A DNA stretch of 64,000 bases from Paracentrotus lividus (Eukaryota; Echinodermata; Echinoidea; Camarodonta; Echinidae), in assembly GCA_940671915.1 (NCBI GenBank), contig CALNVZ010002974.1, positions 21,169,828 to 21,233,827 of the forward strand, given 5' to 3'. The notes beneath the pieces were generated by a model, which was not told where the DNA came from, searched no databases, and saw only the letters and a list, made by a program, of their open reading frames with translations. The translations under genes were made by a program, and so were the position numbers. Below, piece after piece: positions 36,024 to 49,200 of the stretch (position 1 is its first letter; each line of letters begins with the position of its first letter).

Positions 36024-38670
36024 GCGGAAAGAGAGAAGGGGAGAGAGAAAAGAGTAGGGAGCAAAGAAGAGAAGGAAAGTCGAACATTGTAATAAGCACC
36101 AGCCTAATTTAAGCAAAATCAAGTAGATTTTGTAATAAGATGCCCACTAATGACACTGTTAATTACTTACAGCTTACAGGTAACTAACCATGCTGAAAAC
36201 AAGGACATTTATTTCATATTTCTGAGTGAGTGGTTTAAGCTTCAGTAAACCCTATTGCAATCAAACATTGTTAGACACTCTTGTTAGATAACCACTTTAT
36301 CAAATTCCTGTATTCCCCTATATCATACTGGCTTATTAACTTTGGTGATCATTCACAGAGCCATTTTGCAACAGCCACTTCATTCAAGAAGGCATTAACT
36401 CAGGTCCTTTAACAAAGAGCTTGGAGCCCTTTTCGCTGCAATAAAATACATAAAATGCAATAAAAGACATAATTATAGTAAATACTACGACATTTATAAT
36501 GATTTTTTTTTAAATATAATTTCTTAAGTAACATGTATTTTATTGTTTACTCTTTCATTACATGATAAAGTAAATTCAGAATTGGAAAGCATATATTTAA
36601 AAAAAAATACCAGCTTTAAGCACTAGACAGGGGGAAAATAATAGGATATTGATTAAGCGAAAGCATTTATATCCGGATGTAAACTTCCCTTCTTTTTACA
36701 ATTGGCCTTCTGAGCAAATGATTGTAAGGATATCAACAAAATCCATGGGGCCCAATATATGTACAGGTATGCACTTGCCTACAAAAATTTGAAGGATATG
36801 ACAGTAAACCCACTCCTAATTAAAAGAAAACAAAAGACCCCCCCCCTGCCCCCCCCAAAAAAAATTACATCAACCAGGGGATCAGGAGTAGATGTGAAGA
36901 TACAATGTAGGTTGCATATATAGGAATAACTGATCTAAATCACTCATATACATCAAATTGTGAATTAACTAGTACCAGTACTATTTCTATACAGGCCATT
37001 ATATCAGTGACTTAAAAGAATCAAATCATTTAGAGAAAAGTTGTGTAAAAGTTTCTTCTTTTAACAATACCATGTATTCAGGGGTATATTACACACTGAA
37101 AAACCAATTTAAATTGTATTGGAAAAAAAATTAACGTTTTGTACATTCACAGATAGGCCTATGCAATCTACAAACCACTACTACTGGGCAACCCATGGGA
37201 AAATAACCACACATACAGAGCAACATTAAGTAGAAACTCCATAATCTGCAATCCTGTTAAAAAATAAGCGAAACCTTGGCCCGTTCTACACATGTATCGG
37301 CTAAAAGCCGCTGTCTTATTTGTCCGGTTCGGCGCACCAATTACGCTTATCTACATCGATGCAAGAGGCGGGCAAACCAGAGTGACACTCGCATTTAACT
37401 TTGACATTAGCGTTAAAAGCTCATTTGTGTTTGCATCATTAAAGTCATGAGTCTCTTTTATTGGACACATGCATGTATACTGGACAAGTTGGCCACAAAC
37501 TAGGTTTGTATGAGGTTTTAAAAGCAGACGGAAGAGCTCTTAATTGTTTTCTATTATCATATCATTATTAGGAAAATTTTCTGACAAAAAAGTTCATTTA
37601 TTGTTCAAATTATATGAAGAAGATTGAGTGACAAGAGATTAGTTAAAGGATTATAAATGTTGGGACTTAACAATAATTTTAAAGAGTGGAATGCATTTCC
37701 TACACTATCGAACCCTCATTTTACATGCGCTGGTTCTGCTAAGCGTTCTTCCAATCTTTTGACATCGCCTGATCCTCTCGCAGACAGTTCTCATTTCCGA
37801 TCTCTTTAATCATTATAATCAACCCCTTCTATCCTTCAAACAGACCCCAATCTGCAAACTCCAAGATCCAACTTCCAATTTGAACCAAAGCGACAGAGCA
37901 AACTCGTAAAATTGGCGATATATCGTCGATAAACACCGCATTAATGGCGCAGGAAAAATGTCAGGATGTGTCGCTTTGGTCTGAGTCAACCCGACTGTGT
38001 GGCTTGCTCATTGTAACGATCAAGTGGCCTCTCGATCAGTGTAATGTCGGGTACACGCTACATCCGTGCACAGCTTCATTAAGGTGCCGGTCGATGGAAT
38101 TCCATGTTTGCAAAAAGAAGTAGCGGTGTGCTTCGGGAAGATTCTTCTTGCTAGACGGGCTCTTCAAGGAAGAGAGGAAGAGCTGGAGAAGTTTGCTAAA
38201 GGATGGATCGGGAGAAGATGCTTAGAGAGAAAGATACTATTACAGATGTTTGACATTAGGAGGGATTAATGACAATCGTACACAAGAACCATTGCAAGAG
38301 CACAAAAATTGAAACTACATGAAATCCAGCCTCTCATACCAGTAAAGCGAACCTGAATGCTTCAGAATGCAGACAAATGAGATGGAAAATATTGAGACTA
38401 ACACTACATTTGAAATTTGGAGGTTGTGTCGTAGGGAATCTCTTTTTATTTCAATATTAGTATCAATGCCTGATAGATATGAATAGTCAATGTCAAAGTT
38501 GGTTTGCAATCAAATTTTAAATCAATTTCTTCCCTGGAGAACAATGATAAAAACCAGCTCTTGTCAGTTATCAAGATAATCAACCAAACTACTTCTCTGA
38601 TTAACACATTATCACTATAAGCAGAAAATGACTTGATGTTCATAAACATCAGTCCAAATAACATATAACC
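36024..38670. other. Intron 1 segment; GC-richer block at 37690-38270
   Basis: Mostly AT-rich with C- and A-tracts near 36838-36864. The 37690-38270 block is CpG- and GC-richer and includes a plus-strand frame at 38066-38269 with a charged, coding-like composition but no recognised domain. It could be a conserved non-coding element. Confidence 0.4.
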
Positions 38671-38823
38671 CCAGTGGAGGATCCAGTATAGAGGGGGTGG
38701 CAGGCCTGATAAGGGGGTGAGTCATCAAAATTGTCTGATTTTAACATGTACGGTCAATGAGTGATTTTTTTAAACTATAGATGGGGCATGCATCCCTCGG
38801 CCCCCGCCTGGATCCGCCATTTG
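38671..38823. repeat. Short element with GGATCCAG-type inverted ends
   Basis: Left CCAGTGGAGGATCCAG and right CTGGATCCGCCATTTG are imperfect inverted repeats. A related left end, CCAGTGGCGGATCCAGG, occurs at 40276. Confidence 0.75.
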
Positions 38824-40275
38824 AACCCTCTCCTTACCTGGTAATAACCACAAGAGTTTGATGTGCATGTTTTGAATAAATAATGCCTTGTCATAAGAAC
38901 TCATTGTATGGTAATAAGCGACATCAGCAAAATATTGACAGACTAAAAGACTATAGTCTCTTTGTAAACATTATCATGTTGAAGTTCTTTATAAGAGACT
39001 GGACTACTATGGTTTGGTAGGTATAGCCTACTCAAATGGGTTCATTGACAGTTGAAGCTCAATTTGACTGTTTATAGCCAAAATAATTTAGGAAGAATCC
39101 ATTAAATATGTTCTCATACTGTTCCATTCACAAATAAATATACCTACACTAAATTTTATGTTTTTGTCAGAAGAACAATTTTTTAAATTAAATGTACAGA
39201 AAATATTGTTATTCAAATTGAGACTTGTGCCCTGGAACATTCTTCTTCTTTTTTTTTTTAAATATGATCACTACACAAGATTTTCTTGAAATATTATGAG
39301 TGGTGAAACCATTCCAAGTAAAACCAGATAGCAAAACAAAAACTTAAAAGGGGCTGTAACCCCATGAAGCATTCGTTCCCTGTGAACTTGGTGGCAAGCA
39401 AGTTATTTTCTTGCTCTTTTATCGAACACTTAACGTAAGCAATACGTCTCTAATGGCGAGACTAACTTCTCACCACCCATACAAACCGCTCTAGGCATCA
39501 CTTTTTGTTGTCTTATTAATTATGATGAGACAATGAAGGCTTTTTTTGGTGCCAAAGCAAAACAAAAGATTTGGTGGTAATAAGAAAAGCATCAAAATTA
39601 CACAGCACACGTTTACCGTAAGAGCAACGAAAATGGTTTGCTCACTGCCAAGATAATACTACGTTACTTGGAGGAAGATTTATCTATTTACGCAAAGTGC
39701 TTCGTCCCCATATTCAAGAAAAGGAGGATAAATTCCTCTTGATAAATATGATGTAACAGAAAATCTGCCACCAGTTTAACTGAGTGGTATCAGTATTCTA
39801 AAGGAAAATAATACTAGATGGATAAGAAAAAATAGCGTGATGTCACGGTTAACATCTTCTTCTGGAATAACGTGAATGCAAATCTGTGACACCATTCCCA
39901 GTCGAGTAGGAAAAGGATTTCTTTATCTGCCTACGATCTGAGTATGCATGCTCCATAAATAATTCAACAAAGTCTCCCTAAGGAGGGAGTTCCATTGATT
40001 CGTAACCCATCCTCCATAGGATTACCAAAGAAAGGTATCACCAAAGTCATGAATTAAGTTTCCTTTTTTAATAACTACCACCTCACCAATGGCATTAGCT
40101 TTCTTTTCTACTTTAAGGACAAATCTCACTAGACCCCATTACTACTTATTATCCTGAAAACTAGTTTTGTTATAAAGAAGTATTTCATCGATTTTCCTCC
40201 AATCTTTCACATCCTTCATCCTCCTCCTTTCTAAAAACATGATATATTTTATTTCAATCAATCTCAAATTCGTTT

Positions 40276-40433
40276 CCAGTGGCGGATCCAGGCAGGGGCG
40301 CAGGGGAGCCCCCCCCCCCCCTCCCATAATTTGAAAACCACTCATTGGCTGTATATGATAAAATCATAAAATTTTCGTCAGTGACCCCCCCCCCCCCCCC
40401 CCCCCGGTGTTTTCAAATCCTGGATTCTTAAAT
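40276..40433. repeat. Second GGATCCAG-type element with poly-C tracts
   Basis: Begins CCAGTGGCGGATCCAGG and ends near AAATCCTGG. It contains one run of C near 40309-40321 and another of 21 C at 40385-40405. Confidence 0.65.
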
Positions 40434-40686
40434 GGTAATAAAGGAAAAATCCAGTCTAATTCCAGCAGATGTCTCAGATTTTGTTTTTATATAAATCTTA
40501 TTTCTCAAAAAACGGAGGCATAAAAAAAACCCACAGGACTGCACAAATGCTGGTGTTAAATATTGAACACTAAGCTGGTGTTAAACTTGTGGTGTTAGAT
40601 TTTGGTGTAGACAAGTATCGATACCATACATGTATGTCCAACACAAGAAGGGCTGTGACCATGGCATTAGTCTCCAGCTCACCAGA

Positions 40687-40854
40687 GTGGTGTTTCACCA
40701 AGTCTTTTGTAAGTTACAAACAACTTTACAAATGACTGGTGATCAGTTCTTGTGCAAAATGATTGAGACTGTAATTAGTATAGCACATAAGAACATGTTC
40801 CAGTCATTCGTAAAGTCACTCGTAACTTTACAAATGACTTGGTGAAACACCGCC
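40687..40854. repeat. Foldback element, family A copy 3
   Basis: Ends GTGGTGTTTCACCAAGTC and GACTTGGTGAAACACCGCC. The arms contain ACTTTACAAATGACTGG and its partner CCAGTCATTCGTAAAGT. Well-preserved copy. Confidence 0.9.
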
Positions 40855-41412
40855 CTAGTATCCCGGAGATAATAAGAAGTGATTGGGTTAATCTGTAACA
40901 ACCACCTGTGTGGATTGAGATTAAACTCAACATGACAGCTAAGAATGGTGCAAACGAGGAGCCACATCTTGTAATCAAGAGCTGCGTAATTGAAATCTCT
41001 ATTAACAAGACCAGAGTGGGAAGATGGTTGCTTAATATCTTCAATTCACACGTGATGATTTCCTGGAACATTAATGCTTGGTTCAGGTGGATGGGTAAAT
41101 TTTGAAACTACAATTTGTGGCAAATATCAACTTTAAAGCATTGATGAAACAATTTTTAAAGAAATTGCCTAAAGCATTCACCATGACGTACACTGAGGAT
41201 GAAACATCTTTTAGTAGAAAGTAGAATATCCAAGAAATTTATTTTAAGAAAAACAGTACGAGGGAGGGAAAGAGAAGGGGGTAAGTGGATGAAGTTATTT
41301 TTTTTTAAGTCCAAAGAAAGGGAGGTGAAGAGAGAATGAGGTACATAGGCCTAACCTCAAACCTGCTCTAGTTATCACCTATCTAGTGTCATGATATGCA
41401 TTTAATGGTTCT

Positions 41413-41576
41413 AGGACATCTCCCCCGGAGGACAACTCCCCCGGGGACAATTCCCGGAGGACAGCTCCCCCGGAGGACAACTCCCCCGGAGGACAACCCT
41501 AACCCTAACCCTAACCCTAACCCTATGTCCTCCGGGAATTGTCCCCGGGGGAGTTGTCCTCCGGGGGAGATGTCCT
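41413..41576. repeat. Perfect palindrome with a telomeric-repeat core
   Basis: Left arm 41413-41463 (AGGACATCTCCCCCGGAGGA...) is the reverse complement of right arm 41525-41576. The arms and spacer contain several units of GGAGGACAACTCCCCC. Between them at 41495-41525 are about five CCCTAA hexamers. No coding capacity. Confidence 0.95.
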
Positions 41577-42709
41577 GATACGGCATTTAATATTTGTTTT
41601 TTAAAATAATACAATTGTAAAGTAACTCAAAAAGTATTGTATTCTTAGCGACTGTGTCGAAGACTATAAAAGGTCATTTTTGAAAGGTCAAATCACACGT
41701 CAATCGAGTTAGTGATACATTCGGCAAGTCAAGTTTTTGTCTTCAGATTTCTTTAAAATTATCAAGAAATATGCAACTAAAAGGTATGTTGAAATCATTC
41801 ATGTTATTTTAGATAATTGAGGAATTCATAAATCTAAAGTTCTATGTCATATTGTACTTTCTTGATGTAGTTTTGAAAGATTTATTATCAAGGAATTTAT
41901 TGTTAGATTTCCCGCAGTTTTCTGACTTCGGCTTCAACGCCCACTCTGCGGTCTCTTATTATTCTTTTCAACATTTAGATGAATAATTGCTTAGGAAAAT
42001 GATAAATGCTTGTGATATAAGACTGAAATTATGTAAAATGTACTTTGAGATGTATGTTTGAGGAATTTGAGTTGTTATAGCCGGTTTTAGGCATGGACTA
42101 ATTTGTATGAGCGTAGATAGCTGTGAGTAATCCGTTGTCCAAAAAAAACCTACGCTGAAAATGGGATGCGGATTGATATCTTTTTAGTAGAAGAAGTGAT
42201 GCGGTCGCCGCCCCGTATTCCATGTGTTATAGTAGTTCAGGTTGTTTTGAACATGGAATTTTCTAGTTGTTTTTGTTAGAGCCCTATAAAGGATTACCTA
42301 GGGTTTGATGGAAAGAAATAATTAGTATGAAAAGACATTACAAAGTTGATGTTTGATAACATATTTCTTCTTTATTATGAATGAAAAGGACAAATCTTAT
42401 CACCTATTTTAAGAAAAAAAGCAAAAGTTGTATGAAATTGTAGATTTCAAAAGCAGTTATAGATTTGTTCATTCATACTTTAGTATGTAAACTTTTCTTA
42501 TTTCTTGTTTATCTCTTTTATCTTTTAATGCAGAAATCACCACACAGTTGTTGAATACTTCTATTATTTTCTGATCTACTGTCATTGTGAAACGAGAGAA
42601 GTTACAGAGATTAAACTAAAAAGAAAGCGAAGCACAGTTTAAATTTCTACCTCTCATCTTTATTGCAACAATGTGTTTTCAAGTTTAGACATTGCTAATT
42701 CGTAACATA

Positions 42710-43223
42710 CAGTGTGTTTCAAATAAAAGGTAATCCATTTTTAGAGGGCCCATATTCCATGCTCATTTGTTTTTGCTGTTTATATGTAACTTCTCTCTAC
42801 CTTTCCAACGATACCTTTCTTGAATCATAAATTTAAAGCATAATTGAATAAATTGCAAATGAAAATGGCAGGTACAGAGTCAATTTTTCCAAGTTTTAAG
42901 AAAATGACAGAAGACTGAGTGAATGCTGTCCCTGCTGTCCCAGAGCATTGAATAGGATTGCGTGCCATGATGTGTAACTCATTTGAAAGCATCCACTCCG
43001 TCTTTCATCCTTTGACAAAAACATGGAAAATGGATTTTGTACCTGACATCTTGCAATTTGCAATTTATTCGGCTATGCGACACATTTACGATTCAAGAAA
43101 GGTATCTTTGTAAAGGGGAGGAGTTTGTCATCAATTATATGACAGAAATAAATATATAAAGAATGGATGAGTTGGGAATGTATCCCCTCCAAAAATGGAT
43201 TACCCTTTATTTGAAACACACTG
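42710..43223. repeat. 514-bp foldback transposon, Tc1/mariner-like ends with TA duplication
   Basis: Ends CAGTGTGTTTCAAATAAA.. and ..TTTATTTGAAACACACTG form inverted repeats of about 40 bp with two mismatches. Flanking TA on both sides fits a TA target duplication, as in Tc1/mariner. Inner arms also pair (GATACCTTTCTTGAATC with GATTCAAGAAAGGTATC). No transposase, hence non-autonomous. Confidence 0.9.
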
Positions 43224-45719
43224 TATAGACTACATATTTTTGTTATTTTTGAAACCCTCTTTTAAAAGAACTTTTAAACAAAAACCACTTCCACCACTCT
43301 CCTTTTGTAAAATAAAATTAAAATTCAGATATTAGATCAAAGGGACAAAATAAACAAGTCTTCAATATAGACTACTCATTCACTGACCAAACAGTAGCCA
43401 CTCTACTGACCATCTACAAAGCTTTCATCAAGTATTGCCAATTAAGCCCATCGTAATTAACTCTGAGATATGGTCACCAATCACGTCACACCACTGCTGA
43501 GTGACATAATCCCCTTTAATTACTCCACATCAAAATTAAAGGCAATCACACTTCTTCTCTCTGTCCATTTCCATATTTTCTTTGGAAGCGAGATGGGTTT
43601 TTTATTGCATCCATTTAGAGAAGTCAACAAAGGGATGTAATAATTCTGGACGAAAGCCCTTTGTACAGTCCTGACCTTTTTGTTCCTCGTTTAAAAGTCA
43701 TAATAATGGCAGGTTGGTTTGCAGACTTTATCTAGGTTTTTATCCTGTTTTTCAGCCACCCATGTAATGCCCTTTCCAGACTCGCTTTTGTTCCGTCGTC
43801 TCACTAGTCTTGTTCCTAAGCTCCCAAATTTACAAGTCATTCTTAAACATACCCCAAAATCTCTTTTCTACTCATGTTACATTGAAATGATATTATCTTT
43901 ACACAAATACTATTTGTTCATAATTTCAGTAAAACACAGAGAAATAAAAAGACAGTTATCATGAATATCTGAACTATAGGGTAGTAAAAAAAAAAGTGTA
44001 CAAAATAAAATGTTTGAAATAGCAAATCAGGGACCAGGAACGAGCCTACTACAGACGCAAGTTAACAGGTTACTGGCCCAGCATTCCCTCCATTGCACAG
44101 CTGTGCAGATCTCTATTTCTTCCTCTTTACTCCCTTGGAAGTGCAACATCTGGTCCCATCTCTCCCAACCCGGGGATGCGCATACAAACATCACTCACCA
44201 AGACCAATAGACGACCAAGCCAAGCCCATCATCAAATCATCATCCTATCCTCATCCCGGTTGGACTGTGGTTGCAGGCCGGCTAACTTTTATCTTCCCAA
44301 ACAATATGGCATCATAATTCCATACCATGGAGAACTGGGCTTTGTTTTTCCATTGAGTCATTCGTTTGTATCCGTTCCTTCACATCCCTCCATCATATTT
44401 TGGTTGCTTTTTTCATTTCATTTTTCATTATGATACAAGTTTTGTCCTTTGGAAGCTGGTCAAAAATATGTGAGAAGAGAACTATCGTCCCGAATGTATT
44501 GTAAAATTACATTCTCTTTACATCCAAACGAAAAATTCAAATTAAGCGTTTCTCAAATTCCCTGAATTTTTATTTTTTTAAAATTATTATTAAAAACAAT
44601 ATAACTGACTCTCGAATCAATTTGCATATTGATAGTTTTTAGAAACAACTCTAAAGTGATGTTAATTTTTTCAACAACAAATTTGATCAGTATTGATATC
44701 CAATTGATGGAGGTTTTAATTCAATGCCATATCAGGGCAGAAGAAAGGAAGGGAGGGGGGTGGGGCATGGAGGGATTTTTCGGATTGGAAAAATTAGAAA
44801 CCTTAGCGGTCAGGAATCGGTCTGAGGAAGTTGCTATTCTGAACCTATGTCCCTCCTTGAGGACAGAGACTAAATAACAGAAGGAACTTGGCTAGGGAAT
44901 TCAAGACTGACCTTTGACATAAACACAATATGTCCACTTAATTTCGGTTTATCTTGACAGTCTTTCTTCAGTTACAACTTGAGAAGATTCTGAGAGAAGG
45001 ACACTTATTGATCAATCCATCTTGGAGTTTCAGACTTGAACTGGTAAAGAGGGGCATTATTATCTCATATACTTTCATACTTTTCTATAGCACATGGATA
45101 TTCACTCAGATCCAATATGATATTCACATCAATCGCCCCCATTTGAGCGGTGGTTGATGGTGAGCTTGACCCCTGTGACACAAGGTCAATCTGTCATTGT
45201 GTTCCATTCAGAAATGTGTGGGTTTTGATTGTCAAAGAACCTGTCACATTTTGCTTTTGTCACTGCACGCAGCCAGAATTAGCGTCCAATAATAAAAAAC
45301 ATGCATTGTGCAAAATGCATGCATGCACCAAGAGGTACACCCATCCATTACAGTGGCAGTTTACCTCAAGAGAAGAAAATCTACGCAATGTGGATAAAAG
45401 ATCATCAAATTTGCCAGACATACGAATATTTTTGGTAAACTTATTTCTCTTTTTTCTTTAATTATTAAGTGAATACATTAATATGAGAAAGTGATGAGGA
45501 TTCTTCGGTCATTGACACTTCCGTAGGTGCATAACAAACTGTACTGCTATTGTTGTCTGTAAAAAAGGTTACCATAGATACAGAAAAAATATATCTACTC
45601 TGAGATACCATGGTGAAAGATCTATCACACAAATTACAAAACTTCTTATATTCCTTTAAAGGTTTACAGGCATTTATTACTTTATTGTTCCTTCCGGAAA
45701 GAATGATTAGTGTCTCAAT
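43224..45719. other. Intron 1 segment without recognised features
   Basis: AT-rich with short frames of no recognised family. Confidence 0.5.
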
Positions 45720-46200
45720 TCTATCTCTCTTTGCCCGCCCCCTCCCCCAAGCCGCCCCGCCCCCTCTCTCTCTCTCTCTTCTCTCACTCTCTCTATTTCT
45801 CTCCTCTCAGGGGGCCGCTGAGCTGGGAAACTGGGGGCCGGGCCCCTCCCCATTGTTTTGGGGGAAAACATGTACAAAAGAATGCCAAAATGATAGTAGA
45901 TTTGTGATTATTAGCCTGTATCCCCCATACTTCAGCTCATCCCTCCACTTTAAAATGCTCCAACGGCCCTCGTCTCTCTAGCTATCTCTCAGGGGAGCTG
46001 AGCTGGAGGCTGGGCTCCTCACGCCCCCCTGCCCCACCCCCCCCACTTTTTTAATAGGAAATGTGTTAAAAAAATAACCAAAATGACAATCATTTGTGAT
46101 TTTTAGCCTGTTCTACCCCCCGCCCCCACCCTCCACTTCCGGCTAAGCAGCCCTCCTACTACTTTCAAATACGCTCCACAGCCCCCCCCTCTCTCTCTTT
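45720..46200. repeat. CT- and C-rich region with a partial tandem duplication of about 180 bp
   Basis: GAGCTGGGAAACTGGG... near 45821 and GAGCTGGAGGCTGGGCTC near 45997 each lead through poly-C to a CAAAATGA..TTTGTGAT.TTTAGCCTGT block and a C-rich tail ending in CTCTCTCT. Copies differ by indels in the homopolymers. Confidence 0.7.
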
Positions 46201-49200
46201 CCAGTCCTCTCTGTCCCTGTCTTACATCATTTACACCCTTTGTTACCTCACAAGTCTAGACAATTAAGTTTATCAAGCGTGGAGGTTTTGGCACCTGATG
46301 TAAAGGACCAGTGTTTGACAGAGCTGCACAACAAAGCTACACTTTGATTAAACTAGATCTTCCCTAGTTTTACTCAGAAATGTTTACCGAAGCAAACACG
46401 ATCACGTCAGTCCATGCACGGGATAGGTAATAGCTAATTGTACCTCTAATCCAGCTAAAATATAAATTGACTAGCTTTTGTACACTTGGCCTAAATGGTA
46501 ATGAGGAAACAGAACGGGATCATTGTTACCCTTTCACGATGGTTCATAATAATTAGGTACCATATATAAGCACTACCCGTTGTTGAAAGCTTTCTTTTAC
46601 AATTCATCATACATGGTATGGCTTTAATAAAACTTGATGATAAAAAAAATTGAAATCAAAACCACAGAAGGGAAGGGGGGGGGATTGTGCAGCTTCCACA
46701 TTTTCCTCCATGATCAAAGTCTAATTCAAAGAATATCCCCTAATCATCTCGTGCATAGATATTGTATGCATTATCTTTTCTCCAGATACAAAATGTGGTT
46801 TTAGCAAGTATTTCTTTTATATTCTTACTATTTAATTAATGCTGAAGAGAAGTATGACCATCTAGCATGTACATTGATTGTACAGACCTGTATGCATCGA
46901 ATTTTTTCAAAACAGGTGTATAATATAATCAAATCAAATCAAATTTATTGAAACAAAAATCCCACATTTCGGATGAAGAAGCAGTATGATCTACCTTCGA
47001 TCACCCCCCCCCCTCAAATAGTTTTGCATATTGAATCAACAATGGAGACTTAGAATTCTTGGGGGGCATGTATGAGAGAACTAGAATTCCTCCTTCTTTC
47101 TTAATTTTCAATTTATTTTTTTTCCTTCAAAGTTTGATCTTGACCCTCTTCAGTAGACAGTGTACATACTGTGAAGAGTGTGCACTGCAGCTCAATGTTT
47201 GTGCAACGAGTACTTAAGAGTTTTCTCATCACATACGTGCGCTTCATGGTGTAGGCCTGTAGTATATTCCTTTCTCTTCTTTTGTGACAGTTTCATTGAC
47301 AAAATTGATTTTCGGAGGAGGTTGAGGGGGTGGATATTTTGATAACGAGTATTTTTACTCAGATTTACAACTTAATTTTTTCATTTGTTGGGATAATGAA
47401 TCTTGCAGCGACAGCCTTGACTATTTTTCCATGAAAAGCACCTTCTCCAAATGCATAAAAAAATAAATATTCTATCTTCCTTCCACGAACTGCAACAGTC
47501 CGCTCACTAGAACTTCACATGCAACACCCTACTTTTTGACATACTTGTAAAATTTTCAAAGTATGGATTGAAAAATTCTTTTGAAAATCGATACTATATA
47601 TATTCTGTTGAACATTCCTCGTACAGGTTGGTTGGTATGATTCGTCTTTGATCACGAACAAACCATCAGTATTCTAAGACCTACCCCGAGCTACGAAGGA
47701 CTCTGCGCTGGAATCGATAGCGAAAATGGTCTTTTTTATAAGATTGTCAAACGGAGCTGTTTGCGATGGAGATCAATAGATTCAATAATTACCATGCTCC
47801 AGGCAAACATGTGGTGCATGCTAATAGAGATGAACGTGTGAACTCATGATCTAACGTGATGACCTGCTATTGAATTCTTGAATCAACCGTAGGAGAAGGG
47901 ATGAACGTTATGGATGAAGAGAAAAGAGATCTATAGAAAACCCAAGAAAACAGGGTCAGAGAGAAACAGACGGGAGGGGGCAATGAATCTTAGAAATAGG
48001 AAAGACCGATGGCAATATAGGCCCTACAGAAGAACAAATAAAAAGACATAAATACTGAGAAAAGGGCCCAAGGAGGGTGAAAGAAAGAGGGCATAGAGAA
48101 TATAAACACTAACTTGTGAGAAGAAAGCCAAAGAGAGACACGCAAAAGAGAGACAGATAAGAGAGAACAGACCAGACTTTAAAAGCAAACAAAAAGAAAT
48201 GCCTCTTTACTACAACATTTGAGGAGTTGTAAATTCAAGATCTTTTACCAGACCTGTACTTATAAACCATTCCAAATCACACAAAAAAGGTGATTGTTTA
48301 TTTCCAAATACACATTATATCATTGCACAAAAAATGTCTCTAAAAATAAAAAATCAATACTGCATCCTTAATCAGAATATGCCATAACAAAATTAAGTCA
48401 TGTTCATCGATCTCAAAATTTAATGAATTGTAGGGGACTTCCCTATACTCAAGAAGTAAAAAATAAAATTTGTGGTAATCTATTGAACAAATTAATTAGA
48501 GAAAATCCATCAAATTATAACTATTATATCAGCTATACGGTAAGCACCGAGGATGGAAAGCAACAAAGTTGTAAATTCCATGCATTAGTTTCACAGGAGA
48601 ATTCATATAGGCCTGCATCCTTACTTACATTATTAGCAGCATCACAATTGTGTTTATAGTTTTAGGGTTCTACTTCTAGAGATAAGTGTTTTGCAAACCT
48701 TACACTTACAGACTCAAATGAATAGGTTTAATTTTTCTTGTTTACATTACACATAATTAATTTTGAAAATTAGTTACACTTCTAATGCATGACCTAAACA
48801 TTGAAGATAATATTTAAGAAACTGCATTTAAGAAATGTTCTTCAGAGAAAATCCATGAAACGTAAAAGGATACTTTCCCTTTTATCCGTCTGTGCCATTA
48901 ATTAACTGGTGATGATGTTGTGTTTCAGCACCCTGGGCATAAAAGCCACAAACGACCCCCTAAATGTTTGCTGCAATTGGCGCCCCGACACAGTTGCGAG
49001 AAATTCAATGAGACGATTATTGTTGCGGAATCCCGGTGTTTGGACGTGATGAGCGTTATTTATCCTTGCAAATTAGCTCATTGGTGACAGCATTTCGTCC
49101 TGTTGCGAAACAAGGAGAGATGTAGGCCTCGCAGAGACAGACTTTTAAGGGATAAACACAAGTGGCTGTTTTGATGAAATAGTAGCTGCTGAGTCTCTTA

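Noticed and set aside
41389..41614. Frames with Pro/Gly/Arg repeats on both strands
   Set aside because: They translate the palindrome and its telomeric core; both strands give similar low-complexity products.
48423..48659. Plus-strand 78-codon frame
   Set aside because: No recognised domain, no splice context; length is within chance expectation for this composition.
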